Positions 6,805 through 13,745 of a stretch of DNA of 14,135 nt are shown here, in pieces. The notes under the pieces are model-generated. The model was not told the DNA's origin and did not search any database. It worked only from the letters and a program-made list of their open reading frames with translations. Positions within the stretch are counted from its first letter, which is position 1, and each line of letters begins with the position of its first letter. The DNA is taken from positions 1 through 14,135 of the forward strand of contig DXZL01000028.1 in assembly GCA_019419725.1 (NCBI GenBank), given 5' to 3'. The position numbers and the translations under genes are program-made. This DNA comes from Veillonella sp. (GTDB lineage: Bacteria > Bacillota > Negativicutes > Veillonellales > Veillonellaceae).

Positions 6805-8214
6805 TTAACCTAATGCTACAGGAATACTGCCATCAATGCCAGCTTGTTCTAGCTCGGCTTGAATCATAATAGCGCATTCAATACGTTTCTTTTGTAAGCG
6901 GCAGCCAAATTCATAAGGTGTTTCTAAATCGCCACCTAATGTAATGTTGTTAGCATGACAGCCACCAGAACAGAAGAATTTCGCCCAACATTCAGCACAA
7001 GTTGGTTTAGAGAATACATGTGTATTACGGAAATCTTTAGGAATTTCTGTATTTTGTAAACCATCATACACATTGCCAAGCACATATCCATCTTTACCTA
7101 CGAATTGATGACATGGGTAAATATCGCCATTTGGTACGACTGCCATATATTCATGACCTGCCCCACAACCACGAAGGCGTTTAGCCATACATGGACCGCG
7201 ATACAAATCCATACGGAAGTGGAAGAAGTTAAACTTCTCGCCCCAACCATCTAATTGACGTTGTAAATAAATATCTGCTAATTTTTCATATTCTTTTTCC
7301 AATACAGGCCAATCCTCTTCGCGAAGAACATAGTCCCCCTCTTCACCTACTACAGGCTCCATGGATAAATGTTCGAAGCCAAGATCAGACATAGCCATAA
7401 CGTCTTTTGTAAAGTCTAAGTTTTTATGTGTATACGTACCACGTACGTAGTATTCAAGGCCATGGCGTTGTTTTACTGCATTGATAAGGTTTTTAGCAAT
7501 ATATTTGTAAGATTCAGCACCACTACCAGCTACAGGACGCATCGCATTATGTACAGATTCACGACCATCCAAAGATAATACAAGGCTCATCTTATGTTCG
7601 TTTACATAGTCGATTTTATCTTGTGTTAACAGCATACCATTTGTAGTCAATGTAAGCTTGAAAATCTTATTGTGCTTTTCTTGAATGGATTCAATATATT
7701 CAACTGTTTGTTTAACAACATCCCAGTTCAATAAAGGTTCTCCACCAAAGAAGTCTATTTCACAATGTTGACGAGGGCCACTCATTTTAATGAGGAAGTC
7801 CACTGCACGCTTCGCCACATCAAAACTCATTAATTCACGTTTTACACCGCCGTAATCACCTTGGCTGGCAAAACAGTATTTACATGCTAAATTACAATCA
7901 TGAGCAATATTTAAGCATAATGCCTTAACAATAGGTTTTTCACCTACTACGAGTTTAAACTCTGTACTCATCGGAGCAAACAATTGCTCTGCTTTAATGA
8001 GCTCATCTAACTCATCCATAATCTCATCAAGTTCTACGGCATCTTCTTTAGCATCTAATGCAGCATGTACTGCATCGCGATTAGTGCCATCATATATGTC
8101 AAGAACTCTATCAATGAGTTCGTCGATAACGTGAATAATACCACTATTAACATCTAAGCAGTAATAGTTATCCTTCATCCGAAACTTATGGATCATTGGT
8201 TTTAATTCTAACAT
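6805..8214 (-). CDS. scfB: SCIFF peptide maturase, radical SAM/SPASM thioether-forming enzyme
   Basis: This cytoplasmic enzyme installs thioether crosslinks from cysteines to other residues of the SCIFF precursor (ranthipeptide chemistry in characterised relatives). The 469-residue product has an N-terminal precursor-recognition-like region (1-95), the radical SAM motif CNLACKYC (Cys107, 111, 114), FFGGEP (155-160) for SAM binding, and a C-terminal SPASM region with Cys342, 350, 368, 406, 409, 415, 419 and 438 for auxiliary 4Fe-4S clusters. The ATG at 8214 is preferred because GGAGG is 4 bases upstream and the protein then begins at the family-like MLELKPMIHKF; the frame remains open for 22 more hydrophobic codons to 8280, which look like leader sequence. 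It lies downstream of the precursor gene, separated by a terminator and a leader hairpin. Confidence 0.93.
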   Translation of the reverse strand: MLELKPMIHKFRMKDNYYCLDVNSGIIHVIDELIDRVLDIYDGTNRDAVHAALDAKEDAVELDEIMDELDELIKAEQLFAPMSTEFKLVVGEKPIVKALCLNIAHDCNLACKYCFASQGDYGGVKRELMSFDVAKRAVDFLIKMSGPRQHCEIDFFGGEPLLNWDVVKQTVEYIESIQEKHNKIFKLTLTTNGMLLTQDKIDYVNEHKMSLVLSLDGRESVHNAMRPVAGSGAESYKYIAKNLINAVKQRHGLEYYVRGTYTHKNLDFTKDVMAMSDLGFEHLSMEPVVGEEGDYVLREEDWPVLEKEYEKLADIYLQRQLDGWGEKFNFFHFRMDLYRGPCMAKRLRGCGAGHEYMAVVPNGDIYPCHQFVGKDGYVLGNVYDGLQNTEIPKDFRNTHVFSKPTCAECWAKFFCSGGCHANNITLGGDLETPYEFGCRLQKKRIECAIMIQAELEQAGIDGSIPVALG

Positions 8215-8240
8215 GGTACCTCCAATTAATATGTATGGTA

Positions 8241-8263
8241 AAAGTTCTACTATATAGAACTTT
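8241..8263 (-). promoter_or_regulatory. Leader hairpin before the SCIFF maturase
   Basis: Perfect 9-base arms (AAAGTTCTA at 8241-8249 and TAGAACTTT at 8255-8263) enclose a 5-base loop, 27 bases upstream of the maturase ATG. It has no following U-tract, so it more likely affects mRNA stability or translation, or is a binding site, than termination. Confidence 0.45.
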
Positions 8264-8344
8264 CTAGATAATTGTACCACATTTCCACGCTAAACGTTAT
8301 GAAAAGAGTCATAAAGATATACCATATAAAGTATGTATTATACA

Positions 8345-8380
8345 CATAAATAAAAAAGGCCCGCTAAGCGAGCCTCTTTA
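8345..8380 (-). terminator. Intrinsic terminator directly after the SCIFF precursor gene
   Basis: On the minus strand a 7-base GC-rich stem with one G-U pair (GGCTCGC and GCGGGCC, 8374-8358) with a 3-base loop is followed by six T and then ATTTAT. It begins seven bases after the precursor stop codon. It separates precursor from maturase and should make precursor mRNA more abundant. Confidence 0.85.
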
Positions 8381-8524
8381 TTATTTTTGTTTGCAAACTT
8401 GGTTACCAACTGTGCAGCTTGTTTTGCAAGCAGATTGGCAAGATGTTTGACATTCCCCACAACCGCCAGTTTTAGCAGTTTTTTGCAAGGATTCAGTGTT
8501 GATAGTACGAATACGTTTAGCCAT
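8381..8524 (-). CDS. scfA: SCIFF ranthipeptide precursor, six cysteines in 47 residues
   Basis: The 47-codon gene encodes a short peptide beginning MAKRIRTINTESLQK. Its core has six cysteines at positions 22, 25, 29, 33, 37 and 44 (spacing GCGEC, then TSCQSAC, then KTSC and QVC). This agrees with the SCIFF family (six cysteines in forty-five residues), whose sequence is unusually conserved across Clostridia. The peptide is the substrate of the adjacent radical SAM/SPASM maturase, which forms thioether bridges; its final biological role is not established. AGGAGG lies 6 bases before the ATG at 8524. A terminator follows the stop immediately. The leader residues 1-20 are basic and Thr-rich, with no obvious double-glycine cleavage site, although Gly20-Gly21 precedes the first Cys. 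Confidence 0.95.
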   Translation of the reverse strand: MAKRIRTINTESLQKTAKTGGCGECQTSCQSACKTSCTVGNQVCKQK

Positions 8525-8558
8525 GGTTATCCTCCTCAATACTTATCGAATGATATTT

Positions 8559-8588
8559 ATTTTATCATATTTATGAAAAGCCTGTAAA
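8559..8588 (-). promoter_or_regulatory. Promoter candidate for the SCIFF precursor gene
   Basis: TTTACA (8588-8583), an 18-base spacer and TAAAAT (8564-8559) on the minus strand lie between the ECF S-component stop and scfA. Start would be near 8552, giving a leader of about 28 bases. No terminator separates scfA from the upstream ECF gene, so read-through is also possible. Confidence 0.4.
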
Positions 8589-8591
8589 ATA

Positions 8592-9380
8592 CTATTTAGT
8601 TATGTTTTCTTCTACAGATTTTATTTTATTAACTTCTGTAGTTTTATTTGCATCCGCTCCTACTGTTGTTGCAGCGCTTGTAACAGTATCAGTTTTTTCT
8701 TTCTTAGGAGTATCCTTACGCAATACCTTACGTAATGCCAATGCAACTGGAGTAACGATAACAGCTGCAAAAACAGCTTCTGGAATACCATGCGTAACAG
8801 ATAAGAATACAATAGAGCCTAATACTTGATCTGGGCTTAGGTTCATTTTAATAGCAAACATATCTGCGTAAAGCAAGAAGATAAGTCCCATAACCATAAT
8901 TGTATGGAATACAGTACCCATAAATGCAGATACAAGAATGCGTGGACCTTGAGGTGCTTTCCACAATAATAAGTATACTAAATATGCTAATACAGGGAAA
9001 AGTATACGTGGTAATACAGAAATAATTGGATTAATGAATAGTGGGGATAAAATATTAGGTGCTGTAATATTTTGCCACAAGCTATAGCAACCAAAGATAA
9101 AGCCTACAAAGGCACCTACCTTAGGGCCCTCTACAATAGCCCCAATAAGTGTTGGTACATGCAAGGTAGTTACATTAAGCGGGCCCAACGGGATAATACC
9201 ATAACCGGAAAGGCCTAATGCAATCGTAATCCCCGCTAAAAGACCAATAATTGTTAATTCGCGAATCGTAATGCCACTCTTCTTCTTTTTTGACTCTTTA
9301 CGTTCAACTTGCTTCAGTTTTTCATTGTCTTGGATTGATACAGTTGAGTTATCATCCACTAGACGTTCATTGTTGTTCAT
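8592..9380 (-). CDS. ECF transporter substrate-binding (S) component, vitamin-type uptake, substrate unknown
   Basis: The 262-residue membrane protein resembles the ECF_trnsprt S-component family, which binds a vitamin or related small molecule in the membrane and works with an EcfT/EcfA energising module. Supporting motifs: IIPLGPLNVTTLHVPTLIGA (62-81), EGPKVGAFVGFIFG (84-97), ITAPNILSPLFINPIISVLP (105-124). About six membrane segments fall in residues 42-216. It has an unusual hydrophilic, Lys-rich N-terminal extension (1-38, KESKKKKSG) and a 45-residue charged C-terminal tail, both presumably cytoplasmic. AGGAGG is 4 bases before the ATG at 9380. No EcfA or EcfT gene is nearby, so it must share a module encoded elsewhere. 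It is the third gene after two unrecognised membrane proteins. I cannot assign the substrate. Confidence 0.82.
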   Translation of the reverse strand: MNNNERLVDDNSTVSIQDNEKLKQVERKESKKKKSGITIRELTIIGLLAGITIALGLSGYGIIPLGPLNVTTLHVPTLIGAIVEGPKVGAFVGFIFGCYSLWQNITAPNILSPLFINPIISVLPRILFPVLAYLVYLLLWKAPQGPRILVSAFMGTVFHTIMVMGLIFLLYADMFAIKMNLSPDQVLGSIVFLSVTHGIPEAVFAAVIVTPVALALRKVLRKDTPKKEKTDTVTSAATTVGADANKTTEVNKIKSVEENITK

Positions 9381-9429
9381 AGATCCTCCTTCGTTCTCAT
9401 TCCTTACGGATATAAGTCGAAACTAGAAA

Positions 9430-10272
9430 TTAAATACGTTCACGGCGTCGTGAAATAATACCACGCTCTACCAATGCACCTATAATCACTGCTACACCTG
9501 TCACACCAGCTTCTAACAAAGTTGGGGTAACAAACACTAGTGGATTACCTTGATACGTTGGAAAAACGGTGGGAACTAAAGATAAAACAAACTCTGGAAT
9601 ATAACCACCATATAAAATATGGGCATTCATAGCGAGCCATAAACCAGCAGTTAAAACAATACGAAATAATCGTATACCTTTATAGGCTAATTCTCTTGGG
9701 TATAAATAGAATACGAATACCAATAAGGATATAAGTAATGACACCAATTCTGCAAAGAGTATATTTACATTCATAGATGACGCATACATGAAATAAACCA
9801 TTGGATCTTGTAGATCAATATAGAGGAGTGAACCAATATATAAGAATGGAATTGGAATAGTATATCCAATTATATCGAGTGCTTCATCTACCATTCCCCA
9901 TCGATGATTTCGATTGAAAAACTTAGTAGCTAGCAACCCACAAAGTTCAATAAGTACTTGAACTATAAAATACACCACGAAAAGAAGCAACGCTGTTACA
10001 ATTCTACTATCTGCAGTAAAGCTAAAGGGCGTATGAAGAAATGAAAATACTGTCCACCAAGCCCAACTATACGTATGATATCCCATACTCAATGGTAAAT
10101 CGTCATTAAATTTAGCATTCTTAAGTCTTCGTACCATAAGAGGTATTACGAGGGACAACACGGGGAATACTAAGATTGGTAAAGCTAGCGCTCCACTCAA
10201 AGAAAGAACTGTTGTTACAGCACTTACAAATAATGCACAGACAACGGTGAATAACCAGAAATTCTTATTCAT
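9430..10272 (-). CDS. Polytopic membrane protein, unknown family
   Basis: Not recognised. The 280-residue protein has about seven or eight predicted membrane segments (roughly 5-25, 28-47, 68-84, 91-117, 132-152, 170-191, 203-222, 248-268). Between segments there is a conserved-looking aromatic/polar stretch, GYHTYSWAWWTVFSFLH (64-80), and acidic residues in ELCG (109-112) and EALDIIGY (130-137). The C-terminus is basic (SRRRERI), suggesting a cytoplasmic end. AGGAGG sits 5 bases before the ATG at 10272, and the start overlaps the upstream membrane gene by 8 bases, so translation is probably coupled. The ECF S component follows after 49 bases. A transport or membrane-enzyme role linked to the S-component substrate is plausible but unproven. 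Confidence 0.75.
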   Translation of the reverse strand: MNKNFWLFTVVCALFVSAVTTVLSLSGALALPILVFPVLSLVIPLMVRRLKNAKFNDDLPLSMGYHTYSWAWWTVFSFLHTPFSFTADSRIVTALLLFVVYFIVQVLIELCGLLATKFFNRNHRWGMVDEALDIIGYTIPIPFLYIGSLLYIDLQDPMVYFMYASSMNVNILFAELVSLLISLLVFVFYLYPRELAYKGIRLFRIVLTAGLWLAMNAHILYGGYIPEFVLSLVPTVFPTYQGNPLVFVTPTLLEAGVTGVAVIIGALVERGIISRRRERI

Positions 10273-10669
10273 TACGGCCTCCTACTAAACGAGTAAGACC
10301 ATATGCCAAAAGCAAGCTAATAGTAACACCAATATACATAGCTACTAAAAAAGCTACATCTCGGCCAGCTGTAGGCCAGCTCCATAGCATCGATAAATCT
10401 ACACCGAGAAAAATACCTTTATAGCTAATGCCGTGGATTATAATCCAACTTACAACATAAGCAATACGGCTAATCGATTTTCCATCTCCAAAGGTACTAC
10501 TTTTAAACGATAAATATGCCCAAGGCATTATTAGTGATAAAAGTAAATACCATACAAGTGCTACGGTAGCACTTGATCCATTATGAATCATATATGCAAT
10601 AATAGGAATTACTACGATAAATAGATTCAAATAAACGGATCTTTTACAAATATCCATTAATGTGTTCAT
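10265..10669 (-). CDS. Small four-helix membrane protein, unknown family
   Basis: Not recognised. The 134-residue product has about four membrane segments (12-28, 34-55, 67-88, 104-126), a cytoplasm-like basic start (DICKR) and a charged C-terminus (GGRNE). The loop at 88-102 is Trp-rich (VDLSMLWSWPTAGRD). AGGAG is 6 bases before the ATG at 10669, preferred over the internal ATG four codons later. It is the first gene behind a good promoter and overlaps the next membrane gene by 8 bases. Their tight coupling suggests the two proteins form one membrane complex. No catalytic motif is visible. Confidence 0.72.
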   Translation of the reverse strand: MNTLMDICKRSVYLNLFIVVIPIIAYMIHNGSSATVALVWYLLLSLIMPWAYLSFKSSTFGDGKSISRIAYVVSWIIIHGISYKGIFLGVDLSMLWSWPTAGRDVAFLVAMYIGVTISLLLAYGLTRLVGGRNE

Positions 10670-10700
10670 ATAGATCTCCTATGATATGTAATCTCTTTGT

Positions 10701-10729
10701 ATTTTACAATAATCATAGATAAATGTCAT
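10701..10729 (-). promoter_or_regulatory. Promoter for the membrane-protein / ECF S-component operon
   Basis: On the minus strand ATGACA (10729-10724), a 17-base spacer and TAAAAT (10706-10701) each match consensus at five of six bases. Transcription would start near 10694, giving a leader of about 25 bases, too short for a riboswitch. It lies directly after the upstream terminator. Confidence 0.6.
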
Positions 10730-10730
10730 C

Positions 10731-10779
10731 AAAAAAGAAAAACCTCCATACAGGTAAATGAATACCTTATATGGAGGTT
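10731..10779 (-). terminator. Intrinsic terminator of the P-type ATPase operon
   Basis: A perfect 10-base outer stem (AACCTCCATA and TATGGAGGTT, 10741-10750 with 10770-10779) and an inner 5-base stem (AGGTA/TACCT) with a 6-base loop are followed on the minus strand by TTTCTTTTTT. It starts five bases after the ATPase stop. Confidence 0.9.
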
Positions 10780-10784
10780 CTTAA

Positions 10785-12923
10785 TTAAGCTACTACAGAG
10801 TCAGCTGTTACATCAATTGTAGGAACAGTTTCCTTTTGTTCTTCTTTCTTCAACAATGGAGTCATGCTTTCTAAGCCGATACCCAATGTGAATAGATTAT
10901 GCAACCATGCTGTTTGGCTTGGCGGCATAATACCGAGTACACCACCACCTACAAGGGCACCATTGAAACCAACGATACCATTGTAATTTGCTTTGATGCG
11001 TTTCATCAATGCCATAGAAATGCGGCGTAAATCTACAAGAGCTTGTAGATGATCGGAAGAAATAGTAACATTTGCAATTTTTTGAGCGATTGGTGCGCCT
11101 TCATTCATAGCGATACCAACATGTGCTTCGGAAATTGCTGGGGAATCGTTAATACCATCCCCTACCATCATAACAGTATAGCCTTCAGCTTTTGCTTGTT
11201 TTACATAAGCTGCTTTATCTTCTGGCAATACTTCAGCATGCAATTCATCGATGCCGAGTTCGTCAGCTACACGTTGTGCATTACGTTTGGAGTCACCAGT
11301 CATCATGACAACCTTTTTAATACCCAAAGTGTGTAAATCAGCTATAACTTGTTTTGCTTCCTCACGAACAGGGTCTTTAATACAAATAACCGCTGCTAGT
11401 GTACCTCCAATAGCGAGGTAAATATGGGAAGATGAATTTGGTAAATTGTTGAATTTTTCTTGTTCATCTGCAGGAATTTTTGTCTTTTCATCATCAAAGA
11501 TGTAGTGAGCACTACCAATGCGTACACGGTAGCGACCAACTTTAGATGCAATACCATGAGCTACAACGTATTCTACGTCGGAGTGCATTTCCTTGTGAGG
11601 CAAGTCATGATCCTTAGCAGCGCGTACAATTGCTTTTGCCATGGAGTGAGGGAAATGTTCCTCAATACATGCAGCTAATTTCAACATTTCATCTGCATCA
11701 TGACCGTTGAACGGGATGATTTGTTCAAACTCAGGTTCTGCTTTTGTAAGAGTACCAGTTTTATCGAACACAATCATATCTGCTTGTGCAATTTGTTCTA
11801 AGAACTTACCACCTTTAACAGTGATACCGCGTTTAGATGCTTCTTGCATAGCGGAAAGTACTGCCAATGGAATGGATAATTTTAGAGCACAAGAGAAGTC
11901 AACCATAACGAAAGACAATGCTTTCATTACATTTCGAGTCAACAAATATGTTAAACCAGCACCAATAAAGCTAATTGGAACTAATTTATCTGCCATGCGG
12001 TATGCTTGTTGTTCCATACCGGATTTCATTTGTTCAGACTCTTCAATGAGGTTAACGATTTTTTCGTAACGAGATGTTTTGGATGTGCTACGTACTTCTA
12101 CAATAGCTTTACCGTCTTCAACAACAGTACCCGCATATACAGAACTGTCTTGATCGCGACGAACCGCTTCTGGTTCACCAGTCATGGAGCTTTCATTAAC
12201 AAGAACAACACCATCGATAACGACACCATCCAATGGAATCACTTCGCCTTGGCGAATAATGATTTTATCACCTGCCACAACTTCGTTAACTGGCTTGCTC
12301 ACTTCAATGTCATCAACTAAAACCCATACTTTATCTACGTTCAAGGACATGCTTTGAGCGAGATTTAATACAGATTTACGGTGAGTCCATTCTTCTAAGA
12401 TATCACCAATACCCAATAGGTACATAACAGCGCCAGCTGTAGGGTAGTCTTTTTGAAGTAAAGCAGCACCAATAGCTACACCATCAAGTACTTCGACAGT
12501 TAACTTACGTTGCCACAATGTTTTAATCGCTTTACCGATAAATTTAATACCGTCAAACCAAGCCCATGCAGCCGCAATTGGTGCAGGAAGCACTGCTTTT
12601 TTACCTAAGTAAAGTGCAGTGCGGTTGATCATCATTTCACGGTATTTTTTATTTACCAAGCGTGGTGAATATTCGTTCAAAGCAGGTGCTTCGGACAAGT
12701 TTAAATCGCGTAGACCTAGCACTGCTTCACGCACAGCATCAGAATCGCCAGTATGTTTAATGGCGATTTGACTGCTACGAGTGTAGAAGGTTACATCTAC
12801 AATTGCATCATTAAGGAGTAATGTATCCTCTACATAAGCTGCTTCAGCCTCTGTAAAGTGATGACCAGTTACCTTAACATGCAAGCGATTTCTGAGTTTT
12901 CGTACAACAGAAAATTGTAACAT
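10785..12923 (-). CDS. P1B-type heavy-metal ATPase with atypical SCA membrane motif
   Basis: The 712-residue protein is a heavy-metal translocating P-type ATPase that uses ATP to move a metal ion across the cytoplasmic membrane. Core motifs are intact: TGEP (248-251), phosphorylation site DKTGT (387-391), MTGD (541-544), GDGIND (588-593). The N-terminal 75 residues resemble an HMA_2-type domain with no CxxC, so no classical metal-binding Cys pair. The sixth-helix metal motif, normally CPx, reads DFSCALKLS (342-350): Cys345 is kept but the proline is alanine. The nucleotide-domain HP dipeptide is HS (His426-Ser427). The substrate therefore cannot be taken from CopA or ZntA. An AGAGGA site precedes the ATG at 12923. 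It lies 16 bases after the DUF6110 gene, and iron-uptake genes are upstream. Zn, Mn, Fe or another metal remain possible. Confidence 0.92.
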   Translation of the reverse strand: MLQFSVVRKLRNRLHVKVTGHHFTEAEAAYVEDTLLLNDAIVDVTFYTRSSQIAIKHTGDSDAVREAVLGLRDLNLSEAPALNEYSPRLVNKKYREMMINRTALYLGKKAVLPAPIAAAWAWFDGIKFIGKAIKTLWQRKLTVEVLDGVAIGAALLQKDYPTAGAVMYLLGIGDILEEWTHRKSVLNLAQSMSLNVDKVWVLVDDIEVSKPVNEVVAGDKIIIRQGEVIPLDGVVIDGVVLVNESSMTGEPEAVRRDQDSSVYAGTVVEDGKAIVEVRSTSKTSRYEKIVNLIEESEQMKSGMEQQAYRMADKLVPISFIGAGLTYLLTRNVMKALSFVMVDFSCALKLSIPLAVLSAMQEASKRGITVKGGKFLEQIAQADMIVFDKTGTLTKAEPEFEQIIPFNGHDADEMLKLAACIEEHFPHSMAKAIVRAAKDHDLPHKEMHSDVEYVVAHGIASKVGRYRVRIGSAHYIFDDEKTKIPADEQEKFNNLPNSSSHIYLAIGGTLAAVICIKDPVREEAKQVIADLHTLGIKKVVMMTGDSKRNAQRVADELGIDELHAEVLPEDKAAYVKQAKAEGYTVMMVGDGINDSPAISEAHVGIAMNEGAPIAQKIANVTISSDHLQALVDLRRISMALMKRIKANYNGIVGFNGALVGGGVLGIMPPSQTAWLHNLFTLGIGLESMTPLLKKEEQKETVPTIDVTADSVVA

Positions 12924-12939
12924 ATGTGCAATCCTCTAA

Positions 12940-13200
12940 TTATTTGTTTTCTTCAAAGATTTCTTCGTTGCGTGCTTCGTTGATTTCTTGAGCTTCTGCC
13001 AATACATCAGATGCGGATGCTTGTACTTTTTCAGCTGTTTCTAATACAGTTTCTTTAGCGCGAAGACCAGCTGCTACGATACCAGCATATACTTTTTTAG
13101 CATCTTTAGAAGTTAATACTTTAAGACCTACAGTCCCCAATGCAAGACCTGCTGCGAATAAGTTAGCGTTTTTAAGATTTTTTTGATCGATGTTGAACAT
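12940..13200 (-). CDS. DUF6110-type small protein, ATPase partner
   Basis: The 86-residue product matches my recollection of the DUF6110 family: an N-terminal hydrophobic, Gly-rich segment (LFAAGLALGTVGLKVLTS, about 14-31), then DAKKVYAGIVAAGLRAKE and a long amphipathic helix of Glu/Ala-rich heptads (about 48-84). There is no signal peptide cleavage site and no cysteine. An AAGGA site is 8 bases before the ATG at 13200. The ATPase follows after 16 bases, so they share a transcript; members of this family are commonly found beside such ATPases. A role as a small membrane-associated accessory or metal chaperone is inference; no metal-ligand cluster is visible apart from acidic residues at the C-terminus. 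Confidence 0.75.
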   Translation of the reverse strand: MFNIDQKNLKNANLFAAGLALGTVGLKVLTSKDAKKVYAGIVAAGLRAKETVLETAEKVQASASDVLAEAQEINEARNEEIFEENK

Positions 13201-13254
13201 GATAATATTCCTTTCTACTAAATATGATAAAAAATTTAATTACTATATTTGAAA

Positions 13255-13281
13255 AGAGGAGCCTATTATAGAGACCCCTCT
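13255..13281 (-). terminator. Terminator-like hairpin after the FeoB-associated gene
   Basis: A 10-base stem with two G-U pairs (AGAGGGGTCT with AGGCTCCTCT, 13281-13272 and 13264-13255) and a 7-base loop is followed by a short T run (TTTTC, including the last stem base). The U-tract is weak, so read-through into the DUF6110-ATPase unit is possible; no convincing promoter was seen in 13201-13254. Confidence 0.6.
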
Positions 13282-13305
13282 ATCAAATTCAGAATTCGTA
13301 TTAGC

Positions 13306-13512
13306 TTACTTAGCGGTACGTTTAATGCCTAATGCCTTATTGGAACCATCACAGCTGCAGTTACCACCGCAACCAGAAGATTTTTTAGAGCCAGAATCGG
13401 AGCCACCACCACCACAGCCGCAGCCACCTTTACCAGACATTTGTTTGTAAAATTTATTACCGATATAAGCTAATGCTAATACAACTATGAGTCCTATAAC
13501 AAGATTATCCAT
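13306..13512 (-). CDS. FeoB-associated Cys-rich membrane protein
   Basis: The 68-residue protein has one N-terminal membrane helix (about 4-19, LVIGLIVVLALAYIGN) followed by a Gly/Ser/Cys-rich cytoplasmic tail with Cys31, 33, 48, 52 and 54 (GCGCGGGG and GCGGNCSC). This layout and its position after feoB match the FeoB_associated family, thought to assist FeoB-dependent Fe(II) uptake, perhaps by handing over iron; the biochemical role is not settled. An AGAGG site is 7 bases before the ATG at 13512. It is 231 bases from the feoB stop and has its own candidate promoter, with Fur-like sequence upstream. The C-terminus is basic (ALGIKRTAK). Confidence 0.88.
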   Translation of the reverse strand: MDNLVIGLIVVLALAYIGNKFYKQMSGKGGCGCGGGGSDSGSKKSSGCGGNCSCDGSNKALGIKRTAK

Positions 13513-13541
13513 TATTATGCCTCTTTCTCAATATCTACTAA

Positions 13542-13570
13542 ATTACAATATGTGTATTAGTGATAAACAA
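13542..13570 (-). promoter_or_regulatory. Promoter candidate for the FeoB-associated gene
   Basis: TTGTTT (13570-13565), a 17-base spacer and TGTAAT (13547-13542) on the minus strand predict a start near 13535 and a leader of about 22 bases. A Fur half-site-like TGATAAA (13561-13567) overlaps the -35. Confidence 0.42.
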
Positions 13571-13607
13571 GATAAAAGCAATACCTAAAGGATATTCCCC
13601 TTTTCTC

Positions 13608-13642
13608 ATTATCATTTAACCACGAATATTGATAATTATCAA
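13608..13642. promoter_or_regulatory. Putative Fur-type iron-response sequences
   Basis: A perfect 14-base palindrome, TTGATAATTATCAA (13629-13642), and a separate ATTATCA half-site (13608-13614) resemble the TGATAAT/ATTATCA arms of Fur boxes. They lie between feoB and its associated gene, where iron control is expected. The central spacing differs from the standard 7-1-7 box, and the region is very AT-rich, so this is tentative. Confidence 0.4.
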
Positions 13643-13702
13643 GTATTATTTTTAAATTACTTATAACAAAATCGCAATTTTTAAATTCATTTTTGTTTAA
13701 AG

Positions 13703-13745
13703 AATCTAAAAGTGGCTAAACTCTCCTATTTAGCGATTTTAGATT
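13703..13745 (-). terminator. Long hairpin overlapping the feoB stop codon
   Basis: AATCTAAAA (13703-13711) pairs with TTTTAGATT (13737-13745), and GCTAAA (13715-13720) with TTTAGC (13729-13734), around an 8-base loop and a small internal loop. The distal arm includes two bases of the feoB stop codon. After it comes CTTTAAAC rather than a clean U-run, so it may be a weak terminator or a 3'-end stabiliser. Confidence 0.5.

Noticed and set aside
8215..8280. N-terminal extension of the SCIFF maturase by 22 codons
   Set aside because: The ATG at 8214 has a GGAGG site and family-like N-terminus; the extension is translation of the leader, including the hairpin.
10670..10784. Riboswitch upstream of the ECF S-component operon
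   Set aside because: The predicted leader is only about 25 bases, and the structured part of this gap is the terminator of the preceding ATPase.
11707..12069. Open frame of 120 codons on the plus strand, and several shorter plus-strand frames inside the ATPase, hypF and the first secreted gene
   Set aside because: They lie antisense to well-supported genes, lack ribosome binding sites, and encode Cys/Phe-rich sequences typical of complement-strand translation.
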